Assembly (NCBI RefSeq): GCF_022815605.1
Contig: NZ_JALGRP010000003.1
Coordinates: forward strand, 1 to 64,000
Direction: 5' to 3'
From: Microbacterium sp. VKM Ac-2923
GTDB lineage: Bacteria > Actinomycetota > Actinomycetes > Actinomycetales > Microbacteriaceae
Length of the DNA stretch: 64,000 nucleotides
Shown here in pieces: positions 30,107 through 40,552 of this stretch. Made by a program: the position numbers and the translations under genes. The notes under the pieces are model-generated. The model was not told where the DNA came from. It made no database searches and worked only from the letters and a program-made list of their open reading frames with translations. Every line of letters begins with the position of its first letter. Within the stretch, counting starts at the first letter, position 1.

Positions 30107-30895
30107 TCAGTACTCGCGGTCGATGAGCTGCGGCGGTACGTGATCGGCGGCGATCTCGTCCACGAAGAACGCCGTGCGTCGGCGTCCTTTCGCCCCCGCG
30201 GCGGGAACGCTCTGGTAGCTCGCTCCGGCAAGGGCGAGGCCGAGGGCGGCAGCCTTGTCCGCCCCCGCGATCACCATCCACACGCGCTTGGAGCTGTTGA
30301 TGACGGGGCGCGTGAGCGACACCCGCTCGCTCGGCGGCTTCGGCGACTCCCGGACCGGCACGGTCGCCCGGTCGGTCACCGAGATCTCGGGCCGGTCGGG
30401 GAACAGCGAGGCGATGTGGGCATCGGGCCCGACGCCGAGGAAGCAGATGTCGAACGAGGGCCAGGGGCCGGTCTCACTGCGATCCGACGGAGCGAACTGC
30501 GCCAGTTCGTCGGCATAGGCGATGGCCGCGGCATCCAGATCGACGCCGTCTTCGCTGGAGGCGACGACGTGGATGTTCTCGGCGGGGATGTCGAGGTGGT
30601 CCAGGAATGCCTCGCGCGCCTGCTTCTCGTTCCGATCGTCGCTGTCCCGGGGCACGAAACGCTCGTCACCGAACCAGAAGTGCACGAGAGACCAGTCGAT
30701 GTCGGCCGCGCGCTCGTCGCGCGCGGCCGTACGCAGGACAGCGCCGCCCATCGTTCCGCCGGTCAGGCAGATGTGCATCCGCTTGCCCTCGGCGACGCGC
30801 TTCACGATGCGGTTCACGAACCGCGTCGCCACGTACTCCGCCAGGGCGTCGGCGTCGCGCTTGATGATGACGCGCTTCGCGCCCGAGTCGCTCAC
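30107..30895 (-). CDS. pgl: 6-phosphogluconolactonase
   Basis: Hydrolyses 6-phosphogluconolactone to 6-phosphogluconate, the second oxidative pentose-phosphate step. The 262-residue protein of the DevB/SOL family has L-T-G-G-T-M near the N-terminus, F-W-F-G-D-E-R-F-V-P with the key Asp-Glu-Arg, and F-L-G-V-G-P-D-A-H-I-A-S-L-F-P. GTG 30895 overlaps the opcA stop (GTGA). It is the last gene of the operon and is followed by a strong hairpin. Confidence 0.93.
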   Translation of the reverse strand: MSDSGAKRVIIKRDADALAEYVATRFVNRIVKRVAEGKRMHICLTGGTMGGAVLRTAARDERAADIDWSLVHFWFGDERFVPRDSDDRNEKQAREAFLDHLDIPAENIHVVASSEDGVDLDAAAIAYADELAQFAPSDRSETGPWPSFDICFLGVGPDAHIASLFPDRPEISVTDRATVPVRESPKPPSERVSLTRPVINSSKRVWMVIAGADKAAALGLALAGASYQSVPAAGAKGRRRTAFFVDEIAADHVPPQLIDREY

Positions 30896-31839
30896 GACCC
30901 GCTCTTCTCGCTCGCGGCGTGCAGCAAGTCGTGGCCCTCGGTGATCACACGGCCGTAAAGCACGTCGGGGTCGAGTCGCCGCAGCTCCTCGGCCAGGCAC
31001 TCCCGCAGGGTGCGTCGCGGGAAGGCGAGGTCGTGAGTCGGCTGCCCCGGTTGGCTGAGGATCGCGACGCCGGCCTCGGGACGCTCGAGCAGAGTGTCGC
31101 CGCTTGCGCGCGTGAGGCGCACCGACTTGATGCCGCTCGACCACGCGTCGGCCGGGAGGTAGGCGTAGTCGACGGGGGCGTCGAGCTTCATCCCCAGCCA
31201 CGCCGCGAGCAGCGCGGTGGACGGGGAGTCCGACGCGCCACGCACCTCGATCGCGGTGACCGGCTCGTACGGCGGCTGGTCGAGCACCGCCGCGAGTTGT
31301 TCGCGCCACCGGGTGACACGGGTCCACGCGAAGTCGGTGTCGCCGGGGGAGTAGTGCTCCCCGAGCTCGGCGACCCACGCGGCCGGGTCGGCCTGCGACG
31401 AGGCGTCGGTGATGCGGCGCTGGGCGATGCGGCCGATGGCCGAGCGCGACGGGTTCGACGGGGCCTCGGCCGGCCACCACGCCACGACCGGGGCGTCGGG
31501 CAGCAACAGTCCCGTGACAAGGCTCTCGGCGTTGGAGCCGGCGGCACCGTGGGCACGCAGCACAACGACTTCGCTGGCGCCCGCGTCACCTCCCACGCGG
31601 ATTTGGGCGTCGAGACGGGGGGCCTCGTCCTCGTCGCCGAACAGCACCGCGATGACGCGCATGGGGTGCTCGCGCGAGGCGTCGTTCGCGGCCTCGATGA
31701 CTTCTTCTTCGGCGCCGTGATGCGTGACGATGATGAGCGTCAGCACGCGGCCCAGGGCGACCGCGCCGCCCTCTTCGCGGACGCTGACGAGCTTCTTCGA
31801 GATCGCGCTGACGGTGGTGTCGGGCAGGTCGATGATCAC
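30892..31839 (-). CDS. opcA: Glucose-6-phosphate dehydrogenase assembly protein OpcA
   Basis: A 315-residue protein of the OpcA family, which promotes assembly and activity of glucose-6-phosphate dehydrogenase in cyanobacteria and actinobacteria. The N-terminus M-I-I-D-L-P-D-T-T and the blocks L-I-I-V, A-E-S-L-V-T-G-L-L-L-P-D-A-P-V-V and W-W-P are typical. It overlaps zwf by four bases upstream and pgl by four bases downstream, consistent with stoichiometric expression with Zwf. Confidence 0.93.
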   Translation of the reverse strand: MIIDLPDTTVSAISKKLVSVREEGGAVALGRVLTLIIVTHHGAEEEVIEAANDASREHPMRVIAVLFGDEDEAPRLDAQIRVGGDAGASEVVVLRAHGAAGSNAESLVTGLLLPDAPVVAWWPAEAPSNPSRSAIGRIAQRRITDASSQADPAAWVAELGEHYSPGDTDFAWTRVTRWREQLAAVLDQPPYEPVTAIEVRGASDSPSTALLAAWLGMKLDAPVDYAYLPADAWSSGIKSVRLTRASGDTLLERPEAGVAILSQPGQPTHDLAFPRRTLRECLAEELRRLDPDVLYGRVITEGHDLLHAASEKSGS

Positions 31840-33386
31840 GGGCGCCTCCAGGTGCGGCCGTCGCGGGCGAGGAGCTCATCGGCGGATGCCGGCCCCCACG
31901 ACCCGGGCGAGTACTGTTCGAGCGGACCGCCCTCCGCGGCCCAGAACTCCTCGATCGGGTCGAGGATCTTCCAGCTCAGCTCGACCTCTTCGTGCCGCGG
32001 GAACAGCGGCGGGTCGCCGAGCAGGACGTCGAGGATGAGCCGCTCGTACGCTTCGGGGCTGGCCTCGGTGAAGGCGTGACCGTACCCGAAGTCCATCGTC
32101 ACGTCGCGCACCTGCGTGCCGTCGCCGGGGACCTTGGAACCGAAGCGGATCGTGACGCCCTCGTCGGGCTGCACGCGGATGACGAGGGCGTTCTGCCCCA
32201 GCTCCTGCGTCTGGCTCTGCGAGAACAGCTGCTGCGGCGCACGTTTGAACACGACGGCCACCTCGGTGACGCGCCGGCCGAGCCGCTTTCCGCTGCGGAC
32301 ATAGAACGGTACGCCCGACCAGCGGCGCGTGTTGATCTCGAGCTTGATCGCGGCGAACGTCTCGGTGACGGATTCGGGGTTCATCCCGTCTTCCTCGAGG
32401 AAGCCGAGCACCTCCTCACCGCCCTGCCAGCCGCCGGCGTACTGCCCGCGGGCGGTGGCCTCGGCGAGGTTCTCGGGCAGTCGTACCGCCGCGAGCACCT
32501 TCTCTTTCTCAGCGCGGAGGTCGGCGGCGTTGAAGCTGATGGGCTCCTCCATCGCCGTCAGCGCGAGAAGCTGCAACAGGTGGTTCTGGATCACGTCGCG
32601 CGCGGCGCCGATGCCGTCGTAGTAACCGGCACGGCCGCCTACACCGATGTCCTCGGCCATCGTGATCTGCACGTGGTCGACGTAGTTGCGATTCCAGATC
32701 GGCTCGTACAGCTCGTTGGCGAAGCGCAGCGCCAGGATGTTCTGCACCGTCTCCTTGCCGAGATAGTGGTCGATGCGGAAGATCGCGTCAGCCGGGAACG
32801 CACTCTCGACGACCTCGTTCAACGCGCGGGCCGATGCCAGGTCGTGCCCGAACGGCTTCTCGATGACGACGCGACGCCATCCGGTCGTGTCGTCTGCGGT
32901 CTCGCCGACGAGGCCGGACGCCTTCAGCTGCGTCGTGACCAGCGGGAAGGCCTTCGGCGGAATCGACAGGTAGTACGCGTGATTGCCCATCGTGCCGCGT
33001 TCGGTGTCGAGCTTGTCGACAGTGGCCCGCAGGCGCTGGAACGCCTCGGGGTCGTCGAACTCGCCCTGGACGAAGCGGATGCCCTCGAGCAGCTCTTTCC
33101 ACGTCTCCTCGCGGAACTCGGTGCGGGCGTACTTCTTGACCGAGTCGTAGACGACCTCGGCGAAGTCCTGGTCCTCCCAGTCGCGACGCGCGAAACCGAC
33201 CAGGGCGAACCCGGGGGGCAGCAAGCCGCGATTGGCGAGGTCGTAGACCGCCGGCATGAGCTTTTTGCGCGACAGATCGCCGGTGACGCCGAAGATCACG
33301 AGGGCGCTGGGCCCCGCGATCCGGCTCAAACGGCGATCCTCGGGATCGCGCAGGGGATTGTGACCCGGTGTGATCTCTACGACCAT
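31836..33386 (-). CDS. zwf: Glucose-6-phosphate 1-dehydrogenase
   Basis: Oxidises glucose-6-phosphate to 6-phosphogluconolactone with NADP, the entry to the oxidative pentose-phosphate pathway and a main source of NADPH. The 516-residue protein has the nucleotide motif [11 protein letters not shown] near residue 33 and the active-site block R-I-D-H-Y-L-G-K-E. The start ATG lies three bases after the pgi stop, and the stop overlaps opcA. Confidence 0.97.
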   Translation of the reverse strand: MVVEITPGHNPLRDPEDRRLSRIAGPSALVIFGVTGDLSRKKLMPAVYDLANRGLLPPGFALVGFARRDWEDQDFAEVVYDSVKKYARTEFREETWKELLEGIRFVQGEFDDPEAFQRLRATVDKLDTERGTMGNHAYYLSIPPKAFPLVTTQLKASGLVGETADDTTGWRRVVIEKPFGHDLASARALNEVVESAFPADAIFRIDHYLGKETVQNILALRFANELYEPIWNRNYVDHVQITMAEDIGVGGRAGYYDGIGAARDVIQNHLLQLLALTAMEEPISFNAADLRAEKEKVLAAVRLPENLAEATARGQYAGGWQGGEEVLGFLEEDGMNPESVTETFAAIKLEINTRRWSGVPFYVRSGKRLGRRVTEVAVVFKRAPQQLFSQSQTQELGQNALVIRVQPDEGVTIRFGSKVPGDGTQVRDVTMDFGYGHAFTEASPEAYERLILDVLLGDPPLFPRHEEVELSWKILDPIEEFWAAEGGPLEQYSPGSWGPASADELLARDGRTWRRP

Positions 33387-33389
33387 GAC

Positions 33390-35018
33390 TTACTGTGCCG
33401 CCTCGAAGAGTGAGAGCACCTCGACCTGCGGGTCGGTCAGCGTCAGCGTGACGACGGGACGGCCATGCGGCGCCCCCGCCAGAACGCTCGCGTCTCCCGC
33501 GGCCTGTGCCTGGATGAGTTGTCCGAACGTGAACGGTCGACCGGGGATCTCGAGGTCGACATCGGTGCGTTCGATGATCTGAAGGAAGACACCGGTGGCG
33601 GGTCCCCCCTTGTGGTACTGGCCCGTCGAGTGCAGGAACCGGGGACCCCAACCGAACGTGGTGGGGCGACCGGAGTCGGCGGCGACGAGCTCGCGAAGGC
33701 CCGCGAGCTGCGGGAGGTCGAGGCGGTTCACGTACGCCTGAATGCTCACGTAGCCGTCGGCGGGGACCTGCGCGTACAGGGCCTCGAGCACTGCCGCGAC
33801 AGTTCCGCCGGCCGCGAGGGCGGGGTCGGACACGCGCACCTCGACGCCGTCGGCGACGAACGCCGGAGCGGTGGGGGCGGGCTGCGCCTGGAGCAGGCCA
33901 CGCGTGGCGTCCTTCGCCGACTCGACGTCGGGCTGATCGAAGGGATCGATGCCGAGCAGGCGTCCCGCGACGGCAGTCGCGTACTCCCACACGACGAACT
34001 GCGCGCCCAGCGACCCGCTGACGAGCACCTCGTCGGTGTGCCGCTCGAAGAGGTGGAACGCGTGCGCGTCCTCGACGAAACGGACGACCTGCAGATCGTC
34101 GGGCTGGGACTCGAGCTCGGGCGAGACCGGCAGCAGAACCACGGGGAGGATGCCGGATCCGTCCTTGCCCGTCGACTCGGCGACCAGCTGCTCGATCCAG
34201 TCCGGCAGGCCCACGATGTGGGTTCCGTCGGTGATCAGGCCGAGTTTGTCGCGGCGCAGGGCGCCGCCACCGGCGATCGCGGCGGCCAGGACGAGCGCCG
34301 GGTTCTCGGGGGAGTCGATGGCGACCTCGAGAAGCGTGGCATCCGCCTCGTCGAGGAGGTCGTCGATGTCGACTCCGGCGAGCCCGGTCGGCACGAGGCC
34401 GAACGCAGTGAGCGCGGAATACCGGCCGCCCACCTCGGGGTCGGCGGTGAAGACGCGGTATCCGTCGGCACGCGCCGCTTCTTCGAGCGGTGAACCGGGG
34501 TCGGTCACGACGACGATGCGGTCGGCGGGGTCGATCCCCAGATCGCGGTATGCCGCCTCGAACGCCCGCTTGACGGAGTCGGTCTCGATGGTCGAACCGG
34601 ACTTGCTCGACACGACCAGGACGGTCTGCGCGAGACCGCCGGCCTCGCCGTCGCCGTCGATCGCGGCGAGCACCTGGGCGGGCGAGGTCGAGTCGACGAT
34701 GACCAGCGGAACGCCGGCCGTCTGGGCGATGACCTCGGGAGCGAGCGACGAACCGCCCATCCCCGCGAGCACGACGCGCGTCACGCCCTGCGCGACGAGC
34801 TCGTCGCGCAGGGCGGTGATCTCGGGCACGAGCGGGCGCGAGACGGAGACCGCCCGCACCCACCCGAGCCGACGGGACGCTTCGTCTTCGGCGGCAGGGC
34901 CCCACAAGCTCGCGTCGCCGGCGGTGATGCCCGACGCGATCAGCGAGCCGGTCAGGCCCGGCAGCTCGGCCGCGACGACCGAGCCGACGCGGCCGGTGAC
35001 CTTGACCGCGAAGCTCAC
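33390..35018 (-). CDS. pgi: Glucose-6-phosphate isomerase
   Basis: Interconverts glucose-6-phosphate and fructose-6-phosphate. The 542-residue protein shows sugar-isomerase blocks: G-M-G-G-S-S-L-A-P, the phosphate-binding [22 protein letters not shown], and the late [11 protein letters not shown]. Sequence around these is of the shorter, divergent Pgi type found in actinobacterial pentose-phosphate operons. GTG 35018 overlaps the tal stop. Its place here lets the operon feed fructose-6-phosphate from the non-oxidative branch back to Zwf. Confidence 0.92.
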   Translation of the reverse strand: MSFAVKVTGRVGSVVAAELPGLTGSLIASGITAGDASLWGPAAEDEASRRLGWVRAVSVSRPLVPEITALRDELVAQGVTRVVLAGMGGSSLAPEVIAQTAGVPLVIVDSTSPAQVLAAIDGDGEAGGLAQTVLVVSSKSGSTIETDSVKRAFEAAYRDLGIDPADRIVVVTDPGSPLEEAARADGYRVFTADPEVGGRYSALTAFGLVPTGLAGVDIDDLLDEADATLLEVAIDSPENPALVLAAAIAGGGALRRDKLGLITDGTHIVGLPDWIEQLVAESTGKDGSGILPVVLLPVSPELESQPDDLQVVRFVEDAHAFHLFERHTDEVLVSGSLGAQFVVWEYATAVAGRLLGIDPFDQPDVESAKDATRGLLQAQPAPTAPAFVADGVEVRVSDPALAAGGTVAAVLEALYAQVPADGYVSIQAYVNRLDLPQLAGLRELVAADSGRPTTFGWGPRFLHSTGQYHKGGPATGVFLQIIERTDVDLEIPGRPFTFGQLIQAQAAGDASVLAGAPHGRPVVTLTLTDPQVEVLSLFEAAQ

Positions 35019-36136
35019 TTGGCGGCCTGGGCGCTTCCGGCGTCGAGGGCGGTCTTGACCGTGTCCTGCAGCTCGTGCCAGGAGGCGATGAACTTCTCGA
35101 CACCCTCGTCCTCGAGCGTCTGCGTCGCGTCGGCGACGTCGACACCCGCGGCGGCGAGACGGTCGAAGACGTCGTGCGCGTCGGCGTAGGCGCCGGTCAC
35201 GGTGTCTCCGGCGATGACACCGTGGTCGTACGTGGCCTCGAGCGTCTTCTCCGGCATGGTGTTGACGGTTCCGGGGGCGACGAGCTCGGTCACGTAGAGC
35301 GTGTCGGGCAGGGCCGGGTCCTTGACACCGGTCGACGCCCACAGGGGACGCTGGACGGTGGCGCCGGCATCGAGCAGCGTCTTCGCGCGGTCTTCGGAGA
35401 ACTTCTTCTCGAACAGTTCGTAGGCCAGGCGGGCGTTGGCGATTCCCGCCTTGCCCTTGAGTTCGGCGGCCTCGTCTGAACCGAGGGCGGCGAGTCGCTT
35501 GTCGATCTCGGTGTCGACGCGCGAGACGAAGAACGACGCGACCGACTGCAGGGTCGAGATGTCGTGGCCCGCGGCCTGCGCCTTCTCGACACCGGCGAGG
35601 TAGGCGTCGATGACCTCCTCGTAGCGCTCGAGGCTGAAGATGAGCGTGACGTTCACCGAGATGCCCGCACCGATGACCTCGGTGATGGCGGGCAGGCCCG
35701 CCTTCGTCGCGGGGATCTTGATCAGCACGTTCTTGCGGTCGACGCGGGCCGACAGGTCCTTGGCCTGCGCGACGGTGGCGTCGGTGTCGTGCGCGAGATC
35801 GGGGGAGACCTCGATCGACACGCGGCCGTCGACGCCGTTGGTCGCCTCGAAGACGGGGAGGAAGATGTCGCACGCGTCGCGGACGTCGTCGGTGGTGATC
35901 GAGAAGATCGCCTCGTCGACATCGGCGCCTGCGGCGGCGAGCTCCTTGACCTGACCCTCGTACGCCTCGCCCTTGGACAGGGCGCCGGCGAAGATCGTGG
36001 GGTTGGTCGTGACACCCGAGACGTTGCGGGCGTCGATGAGCTCGGCGAGGTTGCCGGACTGGATCCGCTGGCGCGACAGGTCGTCGAGCCAGATGCTGAC
36101 GCCGGCGGCGGCGAGGTCTGCGGTGGGAGTGCTCAT
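35015..36136 (-). CDS. tal: Transaldolase
   Basis: Moves a dihydroxyacetone unit from sedoheptulose-7-phosphate to glyceraldehyde-3-phosphate in the non-oxidative pentose-phosphate branch. The 373-residue TIM barrel has [10 protein letters not shown] near the N-terminus and the Schiff-base Lys in [15 protein letters not shown] is in the C-terminal half, as in actinobacterial TalB-like enzymes. The ATG has GAGGAG upstream (CTCCTC on the plus strand near 36148). It lies 18 bases after tkt and overlaps pgi. Confidence 0.95.
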   Translation of the reverse strand: MSTPTADLAAAGVSIWLDDLSRQRIQSGNLAELIDARNVSGVTTNPTIFAGALSKGEAYEGQVKELAAAGADVDEAIFSITTDDVRDACDIFLPVFEATNGVDGRVSIEVSPDLAHDTDATVAQAKDLSARVDRKNVLIKIPATKAGLPAITEVIGAGISVNVTLIFSLERYEEVIDAYLAGVEKAQAAGHDISTLQSVASFFVSRVDTEIDKRLAALGSDEAAELKGKAGIANARLAYELFEKKFSEDRAKTLLDAGATVQRPLWASTGVKDPALPDTLYVTELVAPGTVNTMPEKTLEATYDHGVIAGDTVTGAYADAHDVFDRLAAAGVDVADATQTLEDEGVEKFIASWHELQDTVKTALDAGSAQAAK

Positions 36137-36154
36137 GTCGTAAATCTCCTCGGG

Positions 36155-38254
36155 TTACTTCTTGGCGGCGGCGAGCGACTCGCGCGCGGCCTCGACGACG
36201 GCCTCGGCCGTGATGCCGAACTTCTGGAACAGGGTCTTGTAGTCGGCCGACGCACCGAAGTGGTCGATGGCGACCGAACGGCCGGCGTCGCCGACGATGC
36301 CGTGCCAGCTGAGGGCGGAGCCCGCCTCGACCGACACGCGCGCCTTCACGGCTGCGGGCAGCACGGACTCGCGGTACGCCTCGTCCTGCTCGGCGAACCA
36401 CTCCAGCGACGGAGCCGACACCACGCGGGCGTGGACGCCCTCGGCGGCCAGGGTCTCGCGCGCCTGGACGGCGAGCTGGACCTCGGAACCGGTGGCGATC
36501 AGGATGACGTCGGGCTCGCCGCTTGCGGCCTCGGCCAGCACGTACGCTCCCTTGACGGCGCCCGCGGCCGACGCGAACTCGTCACCGGATGCCGCGCCCT
36601 CGCCGCGGGCGAAGACGGGGATGTTCTGGCGGGTGAGCGCGATACCGGCGGGGCCGGCCGTCCGGCGCAGCAGTTCGAGCCAGACCACGGAGGTCTCGTT
36701 GGCATCCGCGGGACGCACGAGGGCGAAGTTCGGGATGGCGCGGAGGGTGGCCAACTGCTCGATGGGCTGATGCGTGGGGCCGTCCTCGCCGAGCGCGACG
36801 GAGTCGTGCGTCCAGACGAAGAGGGTCGGGATGTTCATCAGGGCGGCCAGACGCACCGGCGGGCGCATGTAGTCGCTGAAGATGAGGAAGGTGCCGCCGA
36901 ACGGGCGGGTGGGGCCGTGCAGCACGATGCCGTTGAGGATCGCGCCCATGGCGTGCTCGCGGATGCCGAAGTGCAGCACGCGACCGTAGGGGTCACCCGA
37001 CCACTCGTGCGTCGACCACGACGAGGGGATGAAGGACTTGGCATCCTTGATCGTCGTCAGGTTGGACTCGGCGAGGTCGGCCGAACCGCCCCAGAGCTCG
37101 GGGAGCTCGGCGGCGAGGGCGTTGATGACCGTGCCGGAGGCGGCGCGGGTGGACACGTCTTTGCCCGCCTCGAAGGCGGGCAGGGCGTCGGCGATGCCCT
37201 CGGGCAGCTCGCGGGCCTGCAGGCGGTCCCACAGCTGCTTGCGCTCCGGGTGCTTCGCGGCCCACGCGTCGAAGGTCGACTGCCAGGCGGCCTTCTCGGC
37301 CTCGCCGCGCTCGACGAGCTGACGGGTGTGCGCGATGACGTCGTCGGCGACGGCGAAGTGCTGCTCGGGGTCGAAGCCGAGGACCTCTTTGGTGGCCTTG
37401 AGCTCGTCGGCGCCGAGGGCCGAGCCGTGGATCTTGCCGGAGTTCTGCTTGCCGGGCGACGGCCAGCCGATGATCGTCTTGAGGATGATGAGCGACGGCT
37501 TGCTCGTCTCGCCCTTGGCGGCCTCGATCGCGGCGTGGAGTTCGGCGACGTCTTCGACGTACTCGCCGGTCTTCTTCCAGTCGACGGTCTGCACCTGCCA
37601 GCCGTACGCCTCGTAGCGCTTGGCGACGTCTTCAGTGAAAGCGACGTTGGTGTCGTCCTCGATCGAGATCTGGTTGGAGTCGTAGATCGCGATGAGGTTG
37701 CCGAGCTCCTGATGGCCGGCGAGCGAGGAGGCCTCGCTCGTCACGCCCTCCTGGAGGTCGCCGTCACCGGCGATGACGTAGACGAAGTGGTCGAACGGGC
37801 TCTCACCCGGGGCGCTCTCGGCGTCGAACAGGCCGCGCTCGTAGCGGGCGGCGTAGGCGAAGCCCACGGACGATGCCAGTCCCTGGCCGAGCGGGCCCGT
37901 GGTGATCTCCACGCCGTCGGTGTGCCCGAACTCCGGGTGCCCGGGGGTCAGCGACCCCCACGTGCGGAGCGCCTCGAGGTCCTTCAGCTCGAGGCCGAAA
38001 CCGCCGAGGTAGAGCTGGACGTACTGGGTGAGGGAGGAGTGTCCCGCCGAGAGGATGAAGCGGTCGCGGCCGGGCCAGTGCGTGTCGGCCGGGTCGTGGC
38101 GCAGAACCCGCTGGTAGAGCAGGTATGCGGCCGGGGCCAGCGACATCGCGGTACCGGGGTGGCCGTTGCCCACCTTCTCGACGGCATCCGCCGCCAGAAT
38201 GCGGGCGGTGTCCACCGCGCGCCGATCGATGTCATCCCATTCGAAGTCCGACAA
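36155..38254 (-). CDS. tkt: Transketolase
   Basis: A thiamine-diphosphate enzyme that transfers two-carbon units between pentose-phosphate sugars. The 699-residue product has [10 protein letters not shown] near the N-terminus, the ThDP motif starting G-D-G-D-L-Q-E-G and including Asn, and the central [15 protein letters not shown]. The best start is TTG 38254 (M-S-D-F-E-W), seven bases after GAGAGAGG; an ATG/GTG further upstream would add a charged leader not typical of the family. It is the first gene of tkt-tal-pgi-zwf-opcA-pgl. Confidence 0.95.
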   Translation of the reverse strand: MSDFEWDDIDRRAVDTARILAADAVEKVGNGHPGTAMSLAPAAYLLYQRVLRHDPADTHWPGRDRFILSAGHSSLTQYVQLYLGGFGLELKDLEALRTWGSLTPGHPEFGHTDGVEITTGPLGQGLASSVGFAYAARYERGLFDAESAPGESPFDHFVYVIAGDGDLQEGVTSEASSLAGHQELGNLIAIYDSNQISIEDDTNVAFTEDVAKRYEAYGWQVQTVDWKKTGEYVEDVAELHAAIEAAKGETSKPSLIILKTIIGWPSPGKQNSGKIHGSALGADELKATKEVLGFDPEQHFAVADDVIAHTRQLVERGEAEKAAWQSTFDAWAAKHPERKQLWDRLQARELPEGIADALPAFEAGKDVSTRAASGTVINALAAELPELWGGSADLAESNLTTIKDAKSFIPSSWSTHEWSGDPYGRVLHFGIREHAMGAILNGIVLHGPTRPFGGTFLIFSDYMRPPVRLAALMNIPTLFVWTHDSVALGEDGPTHQPIEQLATLRAIPNFALVRPADANETSVVWLELLRRTAGPAGIALTRQNIPVFARGEGAASGDEFASAAGAVKGAYVLAEAASGEPDVILIATGSEVQLAVQARETLAAEGVHARVVSAPSLEWFAEQDEAYRESVLPAAVKARVSVEAGSALSWHGIVGDAGRSVAIDHFGASADYKTLFQKFGITAEAVVEAARESLAAAKK

Positions 38255-38439
38255 AACGGTGCCTCTCTCGATCTGCGCCCGTTCACGGCCGACGTCCGCG
38301 CTCACCACCGTAGGAGTGGGAGGGGGGTGGGGGTGTCGTCGCGGGGCGCGCGTTCACCGCCAGCATAGCGAGAACGGGCGACGCTGTTGCGGATCGTGAC
38401 GGGGGTCGACAGGCGGCCGGGCGTCTGGTGCGGATGGCA

Positions 38440-38445
38440 TAGAAT
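38440..38445 (+). promoter_or_regulatory. -10 element for ctaB
   Basis: TAGAAT lies 34 bases before the ctaB ATG in the 225-base divergent space between tkt and ctaB. No clear -35 was seen. Confidence 0.45.
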
Positions 38446-38479
38446 CAGTGAGGATCTTTACGCGCTACCCCGGGGGACG

Positions 38480-39406
38480 ATGGACATCTCGACGACGTCG
38501 CACGTCATTGCGACGACCGATCGCCGCTCCGTCGGGCGCACGGTCCGGGCCTACGTCGCCCTGACCAAGCCCCGCGTCCTCGAGTTGCTGCTGGTCACCA
38601 CCGTTCCGGTGATGATCCTCGCCCAGGGCGGGCTCCCCGATCTGTGGCTCATCTTCGCCACGGTGATCGGCGGCTCGCTGAGCGCCGGCTCCGCCGCGGC
38701 GTTCAACATGTACCTCGACCGCGACATCGATGCGCACATGCAGCGCACCGAGAATCGACCGCTCGTGACGGGCGAGGTCTCCCCGCGCGGCGCGCTGGTG
38801 TTCGCGTGGACGCTCGCGGCGGTCTCGACCGTCTGGCTGTGGGCGTTCACCAACCCGCTCACCGCGGGGCTCTCCGCCGCGGCCATCTTCTTCTACGTCG
38901 TGATCTACACGATGATCCTCAAGCGCCGCACCGAGCAGAACATCGTGTGGGGCGGCATTGCGGGCTGCTTCCCGGTGCTCATCGGCTGGTCGGCCGTCAC
39001 GGGTTCGCTCTCCTGGGCGCCGTTCATCCTCTTCGCGCTGGTGTTCCTCTGGACGCCGCCGCACTACTGGCCGTTGTCGATGAAGTACGCCGCGCAGTAC
39101 GAAGAGGTCGACGTTCCGATGCTGGGTGCGACCCGCACCGGTTCCCAGGTGGGGCTGCAGGTCATCCTGTACGCGTGGGCCACCGTCGCCTGCTCGCTGC
39201 TGCTCATCCCGGTGGCATCCATGGGCCTGGTCTACACCGTGTCGGCGCTGGTGTTCGGCGGCTGGTTCATCTACGAATCGCACCGCCTGTATTCGCGCGC
39301 CGTCCGCGGCGGGGAGTCGCGCCCGATGCGCGTGTTCCACGCCTCGGTCACCTACCTGACACTGCTGTTCGTCGCGATCGCCGTCGACCCGCTGCTGCCC
39401 TTCTGA
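38480..39406 (+). CDS. ctaB: Protoheme IX farnesyltransferase (heme O synthase)
   Basis: Adds a farnesyl group to heme B, making heme O for terminal oxidases. The 308-residue UbiA-family membrane protein has the prenyl-diphosphate site [15 protein letters not shown] (D-x3-D-x2-M form) after the second helix. The second Asp-rich loop contains [13 protein letters not shown]. Nine membrane helices are expected. ATG 38480 has GGGGGA upstream. The next step enzyme, ctaA, lies 1.1 kb away on the other strand, and the oxidase assembly factor SURF1 is at 54.4 kb. Confidence 0.95.
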   Translation: MDISTTSHVIATTDRRSVGRTVRAYVALTKPRVLELLLVTTVPVMILAQGGLPDLWLIFATVIGGSLSAGSAAAFNMYLDRDIDAHMQRTENRPLVTGEVSPRGALVFAWTLAAVSTVWLWAFTNPLTAGLSAAAIFFYVVIYTMILKRRTEQNIVWGGIAGCFPVLIGWSAVTGSLSWAPFILFALVFLWTPPHYWPLSMKYAAQYEEVDVPMLGATRTGSQVGLQVILYAWATVACSLLLIPVASMGLVYTVSALVFGGWFIYESHRLYSRAVRGGESRPMRVFHASVTYLTLLFVAIAVDPLLPF

Positions 39407-39418
39407 CCTGATCCGAGG

Positions 39419-39443
39419 CGCCCGTCCCTCTCCGGGGCGGGCG
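39419..39443 (+). terminator. Intrinsic terminator after ctaB
   Basis: CGCCCG-TCCC (39419-39428) pairs with GGGG-CGGGCG (39434-39443) with one wobble; loop of five bases; TTTCGT follows. Confidence 0.75.
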
Positions 39444-39497
39444 TTTCGTGTTCCGGATGCCAGGCGGTGCGCCGCTGTTCGGTGGCGTGGCAGGTGA

Positions 39498-39784
39498 GTG
39501 TCCAGGACGCCCTGAGTCGCGCGTGGATCGTCCGGGTGTTGTGGACACCGGGCGGGGCGGTGGGCAGGTTCGTTAGGTGTCCAGGACGCCCGGAGTCGCG
39601 CGTGGATCGTCCGGGTGTTGTGGACGCCGGGCGGGGCGGTGGGCAGGTTCGTTGGGTGTCCAGGACGCCCGGAGTCGCGCGTGGATCGTCCGGGTGTTGT
39701 GGACACCGCATCCGCGAGCCGTGGGGTGCATGTCCAGGACACCCGGAACTGCGCGCGGGCGGTCCGGGTGTTTCGGACACCGAA
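39498..39784. repeat. 79-bp palindromic tandem array after ctaB (about 3.7 copies)
   Basis: Units starting GTGTCCAGGACGC begin at 39498, 39577 and 39656 (79 bp apart), with a diverged fourth near 39730. Copies two and three are nearly identical. Each unit is an imperfect palindrome: GTGTCCA and CCCGGA near the start pair with TCCGGG and TGGACAC about 35-50 bases later. It fills most of the 437-base gap between ctaB and the gene at 39844. Unlike the other arrays, I find no source for it in a flanking gene. Confidence 0.9.
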
Positions 39785-39799
39785 GGACGGTGAACGTGC

Positions 39800-39832
39800 A
39801 AGCGCCCGCCCCCATCGCGGGAGCGGGCGCTT
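39800..39832. terminator. Terminator of the minus-strand gene at 39844
   Basis: AAGCGCCCGC (39800-39809) pairs perfectly with GCGGGCGCTT (39823-39832). It lies just past the stop of the minus-strand membrane protein gene. Confidence 0.7.
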
Positions 39833-39843
39833 CGGTACGCGGG

Positions 39844-40353
39844 TCAGCGGCGCGTGGCGTCGTCTCCGGCGTCGAGCTTGGGTGCGTCGTGACCGGCGTC
39901 GAGCTTGGGTGCGTCGTGACGCTCCGCGGCGGCCTGCGGCGGAGCCGGAGCAGTCGACGGCGTCTCGATGTCGGCATCCTCCACCGAGATGGGGGCGGCG
40001 GTCGCGGCGGGCGTGTACGGGGTGACGGCGGGCGCGGCGGCCGTCTCGTCGTCGGTGTTCCAGTCGATGCTCTCGACCGCGACGTCGGGGCGGCGGGTCA
40101 GGGCTGCGGCTGCGCCGAGCGCGAGCACGGCGACGATGCCCACGGCGCCGGCGCCGAGGACGGCGGCTCCGACCACGACCCAGGACTGACCGACGTAGAC
40201 CTGCACGACGGTGGCGTTGGGGTCGTTGAGGACCTCCTCCATCGCGGTGATCCCGTTCAGGACGATCGCGAGACCGCCGATGATGGCGGCCAGGGATCCG
40301 GCGACGAGCACCCAGAAGGGGATGCTGGTCAGCAGACGGGGACGAGTGTGCAT
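39844..40353 (-). CDS. Small membrane protein with repeated C-terminus
   Basis: A 169-residue protein with two membrane helices (about 12-34 and 58-84) and a long Ala/Pro/Thr/Asp-rich tail, probably cytoplasmic and disordered. I recognise no family. The extreme C-terminus holds a 9-residue direct repeat (H-D-A-P-K-L-D-A-G twice), from a 27-bp tandem duplication. ATG 40353 has AAGGAG upstream. It is on the same strand as ctaA, 199 bases away, with a GC-rich gap between; a shared role is not evident. Confidence 0.75.
   Translation of the reverse strand: MHTRPRLLTSIPFWVLVAGSLAAIIGGLAIVLNGITAMEEVLNDPNATVVQVYVGQSWVVVGAAVLGAGAVGIVAVLALGAAAALTRRPDVAVESIDWNTDDETAAAPAVTPYTPAATAAPISVEDADIETPSTAPAPPQAAAERHDAPKLDAGHDAPKLDAGDDATRR
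39871..39924. repeat. In-frame 27-bp tandem duplication at a gene 3' end
   Basis: GTCGAGCTTGGGTGCGTCGT begins at 39871 and again at 39898. It duplicates nine codons near the stop of the minus-strand gene at 39844. Confidence 0.9.
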
Positions 40354-40552
40354 GGGTTGAACTCCTTGTCGTTCCGACCCGGGGAGTCGGACAGCGTCAT
40401 CCGACGCGGTGGCATCGGATGGATCACGGGCGCAGGGCACCCGGGGAACAAGACTGTCTCACCCGGCGGTGTCGGCGTTAGGGGTCGCCCATGAATGGCC
40501 TATGAGCGTATAAGAGCGCCGTCTCGCCCCGACGGCACCGGCCGGCGTGTGC

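Noticed and set aside
38255..38308. Longer transketolase starting at 38308
   Set aside because: The ribosome site and family N-terminus support TTG 38254.
35564..38368. A 934-codon plus-strand frame opposite tal and tkt
   Set aside because: tal and tkt are unambiguous on the minus strand; the frame is low-complexity Gly/Arg/Val.
39498..39784. Regular repeats read as a CRISPR array
   Set aside because: The units are contiguous with no unique spacers of constant length, and no cas genes are near. The same holds for the other arrays.
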